A DNA stretch of 64,000 bases. Source: Cryomorphaceae bacterium BACL29 MAG-121220-bin8 (GTDB taxonomy: Bacteria; Bacteroidota; Bacteroidia; Flavobacteriales; Flavobacteriaceae). Within the stretch, counting starts at the first letter, position 1. Each line of letters begins with the position of its first letter. Of this stretch, positions 21,509 to 32,377 are shown in pieces. A program made the position numbers and the translations under genes. Location of the stretch: assembly GCA_905182765.1 (NCBI GenBank), contig CAJJCV010000006.1, positions 40,943-104,942 of the forward strand, given 5' to 3'. The notes below the pieces were generated by a model. It was not told where the DNA came from, did not search any database, and saw nothing but the letters and a program-made list of their open reading frames with translations.

Positions 21509-22864
21509 ATGTCAAATGACATCCAAATTAAGAATGGTTTAACCATCAATTTAAAAGGAGCTCCTGAAAACATCGTAAAAAAAGCTTCGTTTCCTAAATC
21601 TGTTTCAATTAATCCGTTAAATTTTCATCTTATAACTCCTAAATTGGTGGTTAAAGTTGGTGATAAAGTTAAAATGGGTGATGTTGTTTTTTATTCAAAA
21701 AAGAATCCTGAAATTAAATTTTGTTCACCTGTTTCTGGAACTATTTCCGATATAGTTAGAGGTGCTAAAAGAAAGATTTTAGAAATTCTTATTGATAGTG
21801 ATAATAATCAAAATATCAAAAAACATAAAATTTCAAAAATAGATTCTTACTTAAGAAATGATGTGTTAGATCTTTTGTTAAATTCGGGTTGTTGGCCATT
21901 TATTAAGCAAAGACCTTATGATATTATCGCAAATCCAAATGATACTCCTAAATCTATTTTTATTTCGGCCGTTAGTTCTGCACCTATTGCAGCAGACATT
22001 GAAATTATTTTAAATGATCAAAAAGAAGAATTTAAAGCCGGTTTAAATGTTTTAAATAAATTAACCGACGGGGATTTAAATGTTTGTATTGAAAAAAATC
22101 ATAATTCATTTATTCAAGAAATAGATAATATTTCCATTCATAATGTTTCAGGATTACATCCTGCTGGAAATGTTGGTGTACAAATTCATCACATCGACCC
22201 TGTTAATAGTGGTGAAAAAGTTTGGATACTCGGAGCCGAAGATGTAGCAATAATTGGTAAATTATTTTTAACTGGAATCTACGAACCAACAAGAACAATA
22301 GCTGTTTCTGGTCCTCCCGTAAAGTATCCTCAATATTATAAAACAATTGTTGGTTCTAAACTATCAAACATTATTAGTGATGCTGGTATAAGTGCCAATG
22401 ATAATTTAAGGTTTATTAATGGAGATGTTTTGACAGGATACTCTGTAGATAAAGATAGTTATCTAGGATTTTATAATAATACTCTATCGGTTTTGAGAGA
22501 AGGTAATCATTACAGGATGTTTGGATGGATTCCTTTTATTAATAATAAAGTTCCTAGTATTTATAAAACTTCTTTTTCTTGGTTATTTTCTAATAAAAAA
22601 TATGATTTAGACACTAACTTGAATGGTGAGGAAAGAGCCCTTGTAGTTACTGGCGAAATGGAAGATGTTTTTCCAATGGATATTTTTCCAATGCAATTAT
22701 TGAAAGAATGTATGTCTGGCAACATAGAAAAAATGGAAAATTTAGGAATTTATGAAGTTGCACCCGAAGATTTCGCATTAATTGATTATTCGTCATCTTC
22801 TAAAATTGAAGCTCAAAAAATAATAAGAGAGGGATTAGATTTAATGGTTTTAGAGGTTGGATAA
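21509..22864 (+). CDS. nqrA: Na+-translocating NADH:quinone reductase subunit A
   Basis: MSNDIQIKNGLTINLKGAPEN..., HPAGNVGVQIHHIDPV, WILGAEDVAIIGKLFLTG. ATG at 21509 preferred over ORF-track start 21473, because the -7 element lies at 21477-21484. Confidence 0.95.
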   Translation: MSNDIQIKNGLTINLKGAPENIVKKASFPKSVSINPLNFHLITPKLVVKVGDKVKMGDVVFYSKKNPEIKFCSPVSGTISDIVRGAKRKILEILIDSDNNQNIKKHKISKIDSYLRNDVLDLLLNSGCWPFIKQRPYDIIANPNDTPKSIFISAVSSAPIAADIEIILNDQKEEFKAGLNVLNKLTDGDLNVCIEKNHNSFIQEIDNISIHNVSGLHPAGNVGVQIHHIDPVNSGEKVWILGAEDVAIIGKLFLTGIYEPTRTIAVSGPPVKYPQYYKTIVGSKLSNIISDAGISANDNLRFINGDVLTGYSVDKDSYLGFYNNTLSVLREGNHYRMFGWIPFINNKVPSIYKTSFSWLFSNKKYDLDTNLNGEERALVVTGEMEDVFPMDIFPMQLLKECMSGNIEKMENLGIYEVAPEDFALIDYSSSSKIEAQKIIREGLDLMVLEVG

Positions 22865-22883
22865 AATAAATAGTAATAAATAA

Positions 22884-24041
22884 ATGAACATTAGAAAAAT
22901 TTTAGATACTGTAAAAAAACCTTTTGGTAAGGGTGAGAAATTTGAAAAGTATGCACCAGCTGTAAATGCTTTTGATACTTTTTTATTTGTTCCTAATCAC
23001 ACTACTAAACACGGAGCACATATTAGAGATGCTGTTGATTTAAAAAGAACAATGATTACAGTTATTTTAGCACTTTTACCTGCTCTGTTTTACGGAATAT
23101 ATAACACTGGATTTCAGTATTATTCACAGTTAGACACTTCTTTTACTACAATTGATGCAATTATTCATGGATCTATTAAAATAGTTCCAATGATAGCTGT
23201 TTCTTATATTGTAGGGCTAGCTATTGAATTTGCTTTTGCTATATATAGAGGTCACGAGGTTAACGAGGGTTACTTGGTAACAGGTCTTTTAATTCCTATG
23301 ATTATGCCAGTTGATATTCCTTTGTGGATGGTCGGACTTTCTGTAGCTTTTGCTGTTTTAATAGGTAAAGAAGCCTTTGGTGGTACAGGGATGAATATTC
23401 TAAATCCTGCTCTAACAGCTAGAGCTTTTGCTTTTTTTGCTTATCCTACTTATATGTCAGGCAATAAAGTATGGGTTTCTGAAGCTTCAAATATTGACGG
23501 TGTTTCCGGTGAAACTATATTAGGGATGTTAGCTTCAGGTGAGAGTACAATTCCATACGACGTTTCTCAGATGTTTTATGGTGCTATCCCTGGTTCAATT
23601 GCAGAAACTTCTACTCTTATGGTTGTGATAGGTGCTTTTATTTTAATTTTTACTGGAGTTGGAAGTTGGAGAATAATGTTAGGAAGTGTTATAGGTGCTG
23701 CTGTAACGGGACTTTTATTTAATTTATGGGGAGCTAATGAATTAATGAATTTTAGTTGGTTCAATCATTTAATTGTTGGTGGCTTTGCTTTTGGTGTAGT
23801 TTTTATGGCTACTGATCCTGTTTCTGCAGCTCAAACAACAAAAGGAAAATGGATTTACGGAATTCTAGTTGGTTTGTTTTGTATTCTAATACGAGTTTTT
23901 AACCCAGCTTATCCTGAAGGAGTTATGTTAGCAATTTTACTTATGAATGTATTTGCACCAACAATTGATCATTATGTTATTGAATCTAACATCAAAAAAA
24001 GATTAAACAGAAAATTAAATTCTAATTTAAATGTAGCTTAA
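22884..24041 (+). CDS. nqrB: Na+-translocating NADH:quinone reductase subunit B
   Basis: RnfD/NqrB family; GGTGMNILNPALTARAFAFFAYPTYMSG, GASVSGET-like DGVSGETILG flavinylation site, FMATDPVSAAQT. Confidence 0.97.
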   Translation: MNIRKILDTVKKPFGKGEKFEKYAPAVNAFDTFLFVPNHTTKHGAHIRDAVDLKRTMITVILALLPALFYGIYNTGFQYYSQLDTSFTTIDAIIHGSIKIVPMIAVSYIVGLAIEFAFAIYRGHEVNEGYLVTGLLIPMIMPVDIPLWMVGLSVAFAVLIGKEAFGGTGMNILNPALTARAFAFFAYPTYMSGNKVWVSEASNIDGVSGETILGMLASGESTIPYDVSQMFYGAIPGSIAETSTLMVVIGAFILIFTGVGSWRIMLGSVIGAAVTGLLFNLWGANELMNFSWFNHLIVGGFAFGVVFMATDPVSAAQTTKGKWIYGILVGLFCILIRVFNPAYPEGVMLAILLMNVFAPTIDHYVIESNIKKRLNRKLNSNLNVA

Positions 24042-24042
24042 T

Positions 24043-24804
24043 ATGAATAGAGACTCAAACGTTTACACTTTTACATTTGCTGCTTTAATGGTTTTTGTTG
24101 TGGCATCAGTATTGGCATTCACTTCTTTTTCTTTAAAAGATTTACAAAATGAAAATGTAAGAAAAGAAAAAATGCAAAATATTCTTTCAACTGTTGGAAT
24201 TCAGACGGATAGGGAAGGAGCTGAAAAACTTTTTGATCAATATATTAAAGAACAATTAGCTGTTCAAAGTGATGGTTCAATAGATAATTCAGTTAATGTC
24301 TTCAAAGAAGTTAAACTTGCATTAGAATTAAAAAAATCTCCTGATTCTCAAGATTTCCCTTTATATGTAGCTGAAATTGATTCCGAGAAATTCTATATAA
24401 TTCCAATTAGAGGAAATGGCCTTTGGAATGCGATTTTTGGATATATTTCCTTAAAAGAAGATTTAAATACTATTAAAGGAGTAGTCTTTGATCACGTTGG
24501 CGAAACAGCAGGACTTGGCGCTGAAATTACCCAAGATTGGTTTATAGAAAGATTTATCGATGAAAAATTATTTGATGCTAATAGAAATCTTATGGGTATA
24601 ACTGTTTCAAAAACTAATAATGACCCATCAAATCTTGACAAAACTGATCACGAAGTTGATGCAATTTCTGGAGCTACAATTACAGGAGATGGAGTTACTG
24701 ATATGATAAAAGAAAGAATAACACATTATGTTCCTTATTTTGAGTTTATAAAGTCAACTAATAGCATTGCTGCTATGTCAGGTAATAACTTAAACCTTAA
24801 CTAA
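24043..24804 (+). CDS. nqrC: Na+-translocating NADH:quinone reductase subunit C
   Basis: N-terminal TM; FMN-attachment motif VDAISGATITGDGV; GNGLWNAIFGYISL. Confidence 0.96.
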   Translation: MNRDSNVYTFTFAALMVFVVASVLAFTSFSLKDLQNENVRKEKMQNILSTVGIQTDREGAEKLFDQYIKEQLAVQSDGSIDNSVNVFKEVKLALELKKSPDSQDFPLYVAEIDSEKFYIIPIRGNGLWNAIFGYISLKEDLNTIKGVVFDHVGETAGLGAEITQDWFIERFIDEKLFDANRNLMGITVSKTNNDPSNLDKTDHEVDAISGATITGDGVTDMIKERITHYVPYFEFIKSTNSIAAMSGNNLNLN

Positions 24805-24805
24805 T

Positions 24806-25426
24806 ATGTCTAAAAATAAAGTTTTACTTACTGATCCTTTAGATGATAATAATCCAATTACTGTTCAAGTTCTAGGAATATGTTCAGCTCTAGCAATTAC
24901 TGTTCAACTTAAAGCAGCTATTGTAATGAGTTTGTCTGTGGTTGCAGTAATGGCAGCTAGTAATGTCACTATTTCAATTTTAAGAGATTTAATTCCAAAT
25001 AGAATAAGAATTATAGTTCAACTTGTGGTAGTAGCTTCTATGGTTGTATTGGTTGATCAAGTTTTAAGGGCATATGCGTATGATGTTAGTAAAGAACTAT
25101 CAATTTTTATTGGACTTATTATTACAAATTGTATTGTAATGGGAAGACTAGAAGCTTTTGCACTTGGTAATGGAGTTTGGAGATCGTTTTTGGATGGTGT
25201 TGGAAATGCATTTGGATATGCATGGATTTTGATATTGGTTGCCTTTTTTAGAGAACTTTTCGGATCTGGCAAATTATTAGGGATCCAAGTTATTCCTGAT
25301 TTTATTTATGAAATGGGTTATGTAGATAATGGTCTTATGCTATTATCTCCAATGGCATTGATAACAGTTGGTCTAATTATTTGGGTACAAAGATCAAGAA
25401 ATAGAAAACTTATTGAACAAGGATAA
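24806..25426 (+). CDS. nqrD: Na+-translocating NADH:quinone reductase subunit D
   Basis: NqrDE/RnfAE family; [39 protein letters not shown]. Confidence 0.97.
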   Translation: MSKNKVLLTDPLDDNNPITVQVLGICSALAITVQLKAAIVMSLSVVAVMAASNVTISILRDLIPNRIRIIVQLVVVASMVVLVDQVLRAYAYDVSKELSIFIGLIITNCIVMGRLEAFALGNGVWRSFLDGVGNAFGYAWILILVAFFRELFGSGKLLGIQVIPDFIYEMGYVDNGLMLLSPMALITVGLIIWVQRSRNRKLIEQG

Positions 25427-25437
25427 AAAATAACATA

Positions 25438-26052
25438 ATGGATTACGCAAATTTATTTATTAAAAGCATTTTCATAGAAAACATGGTTTTTGCATATTTC
25501 TTAGGAATGTGTTCTTATTTAGCTGTTTCTAAAACTGTTAAAACATCCATTGGAATGGGTTTTGCAGTAATTTTTGTATTAACCATTACTGTCCCTTTAA
25601 ACTTTTTAATTGATCAATATCTTTTACAAGCCGGAGCATTAAAATGGATAGGTCCAGAATATGCAGAACTTGATTTAAGTTTTTTAAGTTTTATTATGTT
25701 TATAGCCGTTATTGCTTCTATGGTTCAGTTAGTTGAAATGATTGTAGAAAAATTCTCTCCAGCTTTATATGGAGCTCTTGGAATATTTTTACCATTAATT
25801 GCTGTTAATTGTGCTATTCTAGGAGGATCACTTTTTATGCAGATTAAAAATTTTTCAGGTATTACTGAATCAGCTATTTACGGATTTGGATCGGGAATAG
25901 GTTGGCTTTTAGCTATTGTTGCTATTGCTGCTATCCGTGAAAAAATAGCATACTCTAATGTTCCTGCTCCTTTAAAGGGATTAGGAATAACATTTATTAT
26001 AACTGGACTAATGGCCATTGGTTTTATGAGCTTTATGGGAATTAAACTTTAA
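25438..26052 (+). CDS. nqrE: Na+-translocating NADH:quinone reductase subunit E
   Basis: [43 protein letters not shown]. Confidence 0.97.
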   Translation: MDYANLFIKSIFIENMVFAYFLGMCSYLAVSKTVKTSIGMGFAVIFVLTITVPLNFLIDQYLLQAGALKWIGPEYAELDLSFLSFIMFIAVIASMVQLVEMIVEKFSPALYGALGIFLPLIAVNCAILGGSLFMQIKNFSGITESAIYGFGSGIGWLLAIVAIAAIREKIAYSNVPAPLKGLGITFIITGLMAIGFMSFMGIKL

Positions 26053-26060
26053 TTTTTTTT

Positions 26061-27359
26061 ATGACAATTTCAACTTATATTTTGTTTAGTATTATAATTT
26101 TTTTAGGAATTATTTTTCTTTTGGTAGGGATGTTACTTGGTGTTAAGGCTAAATTAGTCCCATCAGGTCCTGTTAGTTTATTAGTTAATGGTGAAAATGA
26201 AGTTGAGGTAAAATCTGGAGATACACTTCTTTCAACCTTAAGTAATAATAAAATTTTCTTACCCTCAGCCTGTGGAGGGGGTGGTACTTGTGTACAATGT
26301 AAGTGTATTATAAGTGAGGGTGGTGGTGAAATATTACCAACAGAAACACCTCATTTTTCTAGAAAAGAAATTGCAGAAGGATGGAGATTAGGATGTCAAG
26401 TTAAAGTTAAACAAGACATGATTATTCAAGTTCCTGAAGAAGTTTTTGGAATTAAAAAATGGGAAGGTACTGTTGTAAGAAATTGGAATGTAGCATCATT
26501 CATAAAAGAATTTGTTGTTAAAATACCTGAAGACATGGGTTATAAAGCAGGTGGTTATATTCAAATTGAAATCCCAGAATGTGATATAGATTTTAAAGAC
26601 ATGAATATTGAGTCTCACCCTGAAGAACATCCAGGTGAACCAAATAAATTCCAATTAGAATGGGACAAGTTTAGGCTTTGGGATTTAAAAATGAAAAATA
26701 CTGAATCAGTCGAAAGGGCTTACTCTATGGCTTCTTACCCTGCAGAAGGTAAAGAAATAATGTTAAACGTAAGAATTGCCACTCCACCTTGGGACAGAGC
26801 TTCTAATAATTGGATGGATGTAAATCCAGGAGTTGCTTCATCTTATATTTTTTCTAAAAAACCTGGAGATAAAGTAACTATTTCAGGTCCTTTTGGGGAG
26901 TTTTTCATCAATGAATCTGATTCTGAAATGTTATATGTTGGTGGTGGTGCAGGAATGGCTCCAATGAGATCTCATTTATATCACCTTTTTAGAACACTAA
27001 AGACTGGAAGAAAGGTTAGTTTTTGGTATGGTGGAAGATCCAAAAGAGAGCTATTCTATGTTGAGCACTTTAAAGCATTGGAAAAAGATTTTCCTAATTT
27101 CAAATTTTATATAGCTCTTTCAGAACCATCAGAAGAAGATGGTTGGAAAGTTAAACAAGATTTAGAAGGAGAAGGTGATGGTTTTACTGGATTTGTTCAT
27201 CAAACTGTTATAGATAATTATTTGAACCATCACGAAAATCCTGAAGATATAGAAGTGTATTTTTGTGGTCCCCCTCTTATGAATCAAGCAATTGAAAAAA
27301 TGGCTGATGATTTTGGAGTTCCACCAGAAAATGTCAGATTTGACGACTTTGGAGGATAA
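26061..27359 (+). CDS. nqrF: Na+-translocating NADH:quinone reductase subunit F
   Basis: 2Fe-2[20 protein letters not shown] reductase motifs [36 protein letters not shown]. Confidence 0.97.
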   Translation: MTISTYILFSIIIFLGIIFLLVGMLLGVKAKLVPSGPVSLLVNGENEVEVKSGDTLLSTLSNNKIFLPSACGGGGTCVQCKCIISEGGGEILPTETPHFSRKEIAEGWRLGCQVKVKQDMIIQVPEEVFGIKKWEGTVVRNWNVASFIKEFVVKIPEDMGYKAGGYIQIEIPECDIDFKDMNIESHPEEHPGEPNKFQLEWDKFRLWDLKMKNTESVERAYSMASYPAEGKEIMLNVRIATPPWDRASNNWMDVNPGVASSYIFSKKPGDKVTISGPFGEFFINESDSEMLYVGGGAGMAPMRSHLYHLFRTLKTGRKVSFWYGGRSKRELFYVEHFKALEKDFPNFKFYIALSEPSEEDGWKVKQDLEGEGDGFTGFVHQTVIDNYLNHHENPEDIEVYFCGPPLMNQAIEKMADDFGVPPENVRFDDFGG

Positions 27360-27726
27360 TTTATTACCAGTTCCGTTAGGCATCGAAGAGCTTCACAGAT
27401 TAGCAATGAATATTATTGGAAAGGATCTAGAAAAAGATAATTATGAATTTCTATCCATTAATAGTTCTTTAGAAAAAAATCCACAGTTTGTATGCACAAA
27501 AAATAAGCAGCTTTATTTTATTATTGTAAAAGCAATTTTATATCCTGAAAACCCAAAAACTTTTGAGATTAAAAATCTTAACAAAATTTTAGATCACTGT
27601 ACTAAATTTGATGCTAAATTATTATGTGCAAAAGTTGGATTAGCAAATTCTGATGATTATGAATTACCTTTGTTTAAGAATTCAAGTTATATTGTAAATT
27701 ATGCGGGTATTGAGGAAATTAATTAG
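27334..27726 (+). CDS. Small uncharacterised protein embedded between nqrF and apbE (NQR-associated)
   Basis: [63 protein letters not shown]...; overlaps nqrF 3' end (27334-27359) and apbE 5' end (27701-27726). The upstream ORF-track start at 27292 would overlap nqrF further. TTG 27349 is an alternative start. Confidence 0.75.
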   Translation, partial: SDLTTLEDNLLPVPLGIEELHRLAMNIIGKDLEKDNYEFLSINSSLEKNPQFVCTKNKQLYFIIVKAILYPENPKTFEIKNLNKILDHCTKFDAKLLCAKVGLANSDDYELPLFKNSSYIVNYAGIEEIN

Positions 27727-28699
27727 TTCTTTATTCTTTATTTGTTTTTTGTCTAGTTGTACGGATTCGTATAATACTTATTCCTACTCAGGATTTGCAT
27801 TAGGAACAAAGTTTAATATTATATATAATTCAACGGAACCATTTACGGATTTAGAATTCATAGCAGATTCTATTTTTTTTGATTTAAACAAATCACTTTC
27901 AACCTATATTCCTAATTCGGATATTTCTAAAATTAATAATGGAGATAGTTCAGTTCAAGTCGATGATAATTTTATTACTGTATTTAATAAATCAAAATCA
28001 ATTTGGAAGCATACTAATGGGTATTTCGATCCAACAGCTGGGATTCTTACTAATGCTTACGGCTTAGGACCTAATACCGTTCCTAAATACTATGTAAATA
28101 ACGATAGTATTATGAATTTTATTGGTTTTGAAAAGGTGTTTCTTGAAAATAGATCAGTCAAAATTAGTAAAGGAATGTATCTTGATTTTAATGCAATCGC
28201 TAAAGGCTATTGTGTAGATTTATTATCAAATGTTTTAAAGGAAAATGATATAAAAAATCATTTAATAGAAATTGGAGGAGAAATGTATGCTAGTGGAATA
28301 AATAATATTACCAATACTAATTGGAAAGTTGGAATTTCTGATCCATTACAACCTGAAATTAATAAACAAAAGATTTTTTTAAATAATAATGCACTTGCTA
28401 GTTCAGGAAATTACAGAAAATTTTTAATTGAACCTGACACAGGTTTTAAAATAGTACATACAATCAATCCTAATAACGGTAGAGCAGATCAAACTAATAT
28501 TTTAGCAACTTCTGTAATAGCGAAAAACTGTATGACTGCAGACGCCTATGCAACAGCATTTATGGCTATGCCTCTGGATAAATCTATAAATTTAATTAAC
28601 ACTGATGAGTCTTTAGATGGTATGATTATTTATCTTGATGTAAAAAACGAAATCCAAACCTTTTATAGCTTAGGTTTTAAAAACTCAATTTTTAATTAA
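27701..28699 (+). CDS. apbE: FAD:protein FMN transferase (lipoprotein)
   Basis: Lipobox FLSSC; YSYSGFALGTKFNI, NGYFDPTAG, LDFNAIAKGYCVDLLSN, IEIGGEMYASG, HTINPNNGR. Confidence 0.95.
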   Translation: MRVLRKLISSLFFICFLSSCTDSYNTYSYSGFALGTKFNIIYNSTEPFTDLEFIADSIFFDLNKSLSTYIPNSDISKINNGDSSVQVDDNFITVFNKSKSIWKHTNGYFDPTAGILTNAYGLGPNTVPKYYVNNDSIMNFIGFEKVFLENRSVKISKGMYLDFNAIAKGYCVDLLSNVLKENDIKNHLIEIGGEMYASGINNITNTNWKVGISDPLQPEINKQKIFLNNNALASSGNYRKFLIEPDTGFKIVHTINPNNGRADQTNILATSVIAKNCMTADAYATAFMAMPLDKSINLINTDESLDGMIIYLDVKNEIQTFYSLGFKNSIFN

Positions 28700-29461
28700 T
28701 TTTTTACAAACAGGTATAATTTCATCTTCAATTATTCCAAATTTTTCAATTTCTTTTTTAGTGAAATTTGAAGAGTACTTTATTGGACTAACTTCGAAAT
28801 CAGCTTTTTTTAGTCTTTCAAAGTAATCTAAACCATATAATCTAACATGGTCATATTGTCCGAATTTTTCAATTCTTTCTTTCTTGTTTGTAATCAAATT
28901 GTCTTCTAATGTTTTTTTTGAATTTTGATTTATTGGAACTTGAAGAATTGCTGTACCATTAATATTTAGCACTCTATATATCTCACTTATTGCTTTTTTA
29001 TCATCTTCAATATGTTCAAGCACATGATTACACAATAAAAAATCAAAGGAATTGTCCTTAAATGGCATATCACATATATCTCCTTTTATTGATGCAAGCG
29101 GAGAATTTAAATCATAAGTTGTGTAAGTTATATTTTTCAGTTTTTTAAAAATTTTATGGAAAGATTGTTCAGGGGCTATGTGTAATACTTTGATTTTTTC
29201 TTTAAAAAAAATTGTTTCATTTTTTAAAAACAACCATAATAATCTATGTCTTTCAAGAGATAAAGTTCCTGGACTTAATGCGTTTTCTCTTTGTTTTACA
29301 TATCCGTAAGGAAGGAATTTTCTATAAGATTTACCATTTATGGGATCGCTAAATTTAGTTCCCCTATAATAAATATCTAAAATTGGATTAAAAAAGTTAC
29401 TCCACCATATTAAATAAGGTCTAGGTATAGTATTTATTAAAAATTTAATTAATTTTTTCAA
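28685..29461 (-). CDS. SAM-dependent methyltransferase (type 11)
   Basis: VLHIAPEQSFHKIFKKL, DLNSPLASIKGDICDMPFKDNSFDFLLCNHVLEHIEDDKKAISEIYRVL. Confidence 0.88.
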   Translation of the reverse strand: MKKLIKFLINTIPRPYLIWWSNFFNPILDIYYRGTKFSDPINGKSYRKFLPYGYVKQRENALSPGTLSLERHRLLWLFLKNETIFFKEKIKVLHIAPEQSFHKIFKKLKNITYTTYDLNSPLASIKGDICDMPFKDNSFDFLLCNHVLEHIEDDKKAISEIYRVLNINGTAILQVPINQNSKKTLEDNLITNKKERIEKFGQYDHVRLYGLDYFERLKKADFEVSPIKYSSNFTKKEIEKFGIIEDEIIPVCKKLIKN

Positions 29462-29466
29462 TCTAT

Positions 29467-30267
29467 TTATTTAAAAGGAAATTCTTCATCACTTTTAATT
29501 CCTAATGCTTTATGAACATAATCGAAGGTTGATAATAGTTTTGGCTTTCCATTTACTATTGCAATATTATGTTCAAAATGGGCGCTAGGTTTATTATCTC
29601 TAGTCAGAATAGTCCAGCCATCGTTTAATTGATTGATTTTAGAGCTTCCAAGATTAATCATAGGCTCAATAGCAACGACCATTCCTTCTTGAAATTTCTT
29701 TCCTGATCCTCTTTTACCGTAATTAGGCATCTCAGGTTTTTCGTGCATTTCTTTTCCAAGCCCATGACCAACTAATTCTTTTACAACACCATACCCTCTA
29801 GATTCATTATGATTTTGAATAGCATAGCCTACATCACCAACCCTATTTCCGGTTTTAAATTGTTCAATCCCTACATAAAGAGATTCTTTTGTGGTTTGCA
29901 ACAATTTTTCAACCTCTTGATCTATTTCTCCAACAGCAAAAGTATATGCGTGATCTCCATAATATCCATTTTTTAAGACACCACAATCAATTGATAGTAT
30001 GTCTCCGTCATTTACAACATCCTTGTTTGGAATTCCATGAACAACTTGAGAATTAGGGCTTATGCAAAGCGTGTTAGGAAAATCATATAAACCTAAAAAA
30101 CCGGGTTCAGCATTATGATCCCTTATGAAAGTTTCAGCTAATTTGTCAAGAAATAAAGTATTTATCCCGGGCTTGATTTCTTCAGCAAGCATCCCTAAGG
30201 TCTTAGAAACTAGTTGAGCACTTTCTTTAATTAACTCTATTTCATCAAGGCTTTTTATTAAACTCAT
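29467..30267 (-). CDS. map: Type I methionyl aminopeptidase
   Basis: SPNSQVVHGIPN, DILSIDCGVLKNGYYGDHAYTF, GHGLGKEMHEKPEMPN, GMVVAIEPMIN. Confidence 0.97.
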   Translation of the reverse strand: MSLIKSLDEIELIKESAQLVSKTLGMLAEEIKPGINTLFLDKLAETFIRDHNAEPGFLGLYDFPNTLCISPNSQVVHGIPNKDVVNDGDILSIDCGVLKNGYYGDHAYTFAVGEIDQEVEKLLQTTKESLYVGIEQFKTGNRVGDVGYAIQNHNESRGYGVVKELVGHGLGKEMHEKPEMPNYGKRGSGKKFQEGMVVAIEPMINLGSSKINQLNDGWTILTRDNKPSAHFEHNIAIVNGKPKLLSTFDYVHKALGIKSDEEFPFK

Positions 30268-30268
30268 C

Positions 30269-30796
30269 TTAAAAATCGTATGGATTTTGATAATTGTTTG
30301 TGGTTAAAATTTCCAATATATCTTTTTCAATTGTTTCTAACGGAAATTCTACTATTCTATTGATTTCTTTACCATCTTTTTTAAATATAAAAGTCGGAAC
30401 ATTTATTAAGTTTTGATCTAGTTCCAAACTATCAGGTGTGGTTTTTTCCAATGTCATTCCAATTAATTCAATTGAATTTTCATTAATTTTAAGTTTGTCA
30501 ATTAATTTAAAAAATACAGGTATTTCTTTTCTACTATCAGAACACCATGTACCCATAAAAACAGTTATTTCTATATCTTTAAATAACGGTTTTAGTTTAT
30601 TTAAAGTTTCTTTATCAAGATTATAATCTGAATAATTTTGATTAAACCATTCTGCGTGTGGATTATTTGAAAGCTCTTTTCTTTCAAAAACCCCTATTAT
30701 GTCAGTATATTCTTCAGGTTCAGATTTTTTTTTATTTATAGAACTATTACAGCTAAAAATCATTGCTGTAAGTATAAGGAATGTGAATTTTTTCAT
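30269..30796 (-). CDS. Thioredoxin-fold lipoprotein with WCSDS motif
   Basis: Lipobox MIFSC; ITVFMGTWCSDSRKEIPVFFKLIDKL; VPTFIF(cis-Pro) KKDGKEI. Confidence 0.85.
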   Translation of the reverse strand: MKKFTFLILTAMIFSCNSSINKKKSEPEEYTDIIGVFERKELSNNPHAEWFNQNYSDYNLDKETLNKLKPLFKDIEITVFMGTWCSDSRKEIPVFFKLIDKLKINENSIELIGMTLEKTTPDSLELDQNLINVPTFIFKKDGKEINRIVEFPLETIEKDILEILTTNNYQNPYDF

Positions 30797-32325
30797 TCTT
30801 TTATAATTAATGATTTACGAGTCATTTTTTTAGGAATTTCAATATTCATGATATCTAAAATAGTAGGTGCGATATCTCCAAGGACTCCATTTTGAATTTT
30901 TTTTATGTTATTATCAATTAAGATTAAAGGGACCATATTTGTGGTATGCGCAGTATTGGGTGATCCGTCTTTATTTATCATTATATCGGAGTTTCCATGA
31001 TCAGCTATTACCAAAATAGAATAATTTTTTGTTTGTGCTTTTTCAATTATACGTTTAGAACAAACATCAACAGTTTCACAAGCTTTAATAGCTGCAGACA
31101 TAACCCCAGTATGTCCGACCATATCTGGATTTGCAAAATTTAAACAAATAAAATCAACATCTCCTTTTTCAATCACTGGAATAATAGAGTCGGTTATCTC
31201 AAAAGCACTCATTTCTGGTTTTAAATCATATGTGGCTACTTTAGGAGATTGACAAAGTATTCTCCTCTCGTTTGTGTAAGCTTCTTCTCTCCCCCCATTA
31301 AAAAAAAATGTAACGTGTGGGTACTTTTCAGTTTCTGCAATCCTGATTTGTTTCTTTTTATTTTTTGAAAGAACTTCTCCTAAAGTATCATTCAAATTAT
31401 CCTTTTCATATATTTTTTTAATTCCTTTGAAATTTTCATTATAGTTGGTCATTGTTATAAACTCTAAATCGAGTTTAGTCATTCCATTTTCTAAGAAATC
31501 ATTTTGAGATAAGACATCTGTAAGTTGTCTTCCTCTATCTGTTCTAAAGTTAAAGAATATAACATAATCACCATTTTCAATAATCCCTTTTGGATTATTA
31601 TTATTGTCAATAGCTACTATTGGTTCTATAAATTCGTCACTAATATTATTTTGATAAGAATCGTTTATTGATTTTGTAATATCTGAGGATTTGATTCCAT
31701 TTCCATTAACCAGAAGATCATAACATTTTTTTGTTCTTTCCCATCTTTTGTCCCTGTCCATAGCATAATATCTTCCAATAACACTTGCTAGAGTAGCTCC
31801 GTTAGATTGACTAAATTTTTCAATTCTATCTATAAAGCCCTTTCCTGATTTTGGATCTACATCTCTTCCGTCAGTAAAAGCATGAACAAAAACTTTATCA
31901 AGATTCATTTTCCCAGTTAATTTTAAAATAGCTTCTAAATGATTGATATGAGAGTGTACTCCACCATCAGAAACTAGTCCAATTAGATGTAGTTTTTTTT
32001 TATTTTTTTGAAGTTCTTTTAAAGGGTTTTTTAAATTTTCTAAATCGTTAAATCTATTTTCATCAATATCTAAATTTATTCTTGCAAAATCTTGATATAC
32101 AATTCTTCCAGCACCAAGATTCATATGGCCTACCTCGCTATTCCCCATTTGACCTTCAGGAAGTCCAACACCAGCCCCATAAGTTATCAACTTTGAATTG
32201 GCATGTTTATCATATAAAGAATCAATGTATGGTGTTTTAGCCTTATTTATAGCTGAAACAGAGGGATCTTTAGCTATTCCCCAACCATCTAGAATCATTA
32301 AAAGAACTTTCTTGTTATTTGTCAA
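30793..32325 (-). CDS. gpmI: 2,3-bisphosphoglycerate-independent phosphoglycerate mutase
   Basis: LLMILDGWGI, GLPEGQMGNSEVGHMNLGAGRIVYQD, VHAFTDGRDVDPKSG, IADHGNSDIM, NTAHTTNMVPLIL. Confidence 0.98.
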   Translation of the reverse strand: MTNNKKVLLMILDGWGIAKDPSVSAINKAKTPYIDSLYDKHANSKLITYGAGVGLPEGQMGNSEVGHMNLGAGRIVYQDFARINLDIDENRFNDLENLKNPLKELQKNKKKLHLIGLVSDGGVHSHINHLEAILKLTGKMNLDKVFVHAFTDGRDVDPKSGKGFIDRIEKFSQSNGATLASVIGRYYAMDRDKRWERTKKCYDLLVNGNGIKSSDITKSINDSYQNNISDEFIEPIVAIDNNNNPKGIIENGDYVIFFNFRTDRGRQLTDVLSQNDFLENGMTKLDLEFITMTNYNENFKGIKKIYEKDNLNDTLGEVLSKNKKKQIRIAETEKYPHVTFFFNGGREEAYTNERRILCQSPKVATYDLKPEMSAFEITDSIIPVIEKGDVDFICLNFANPDMVGHTGVMSAAIKACETVDVCSKRIIEKAQTKNYSILVIADHGNSDIMINKDGSPNTAHTTNMVPLILIDNNIKKIQNGVLGDIAPTILDIMNIEIPKKMTRKSLIIKE

Positions 32326-32377
32326 AGTGAATTGCTTATTTGTTACTTTACAAATATAATTATAATCTAATGATCGT

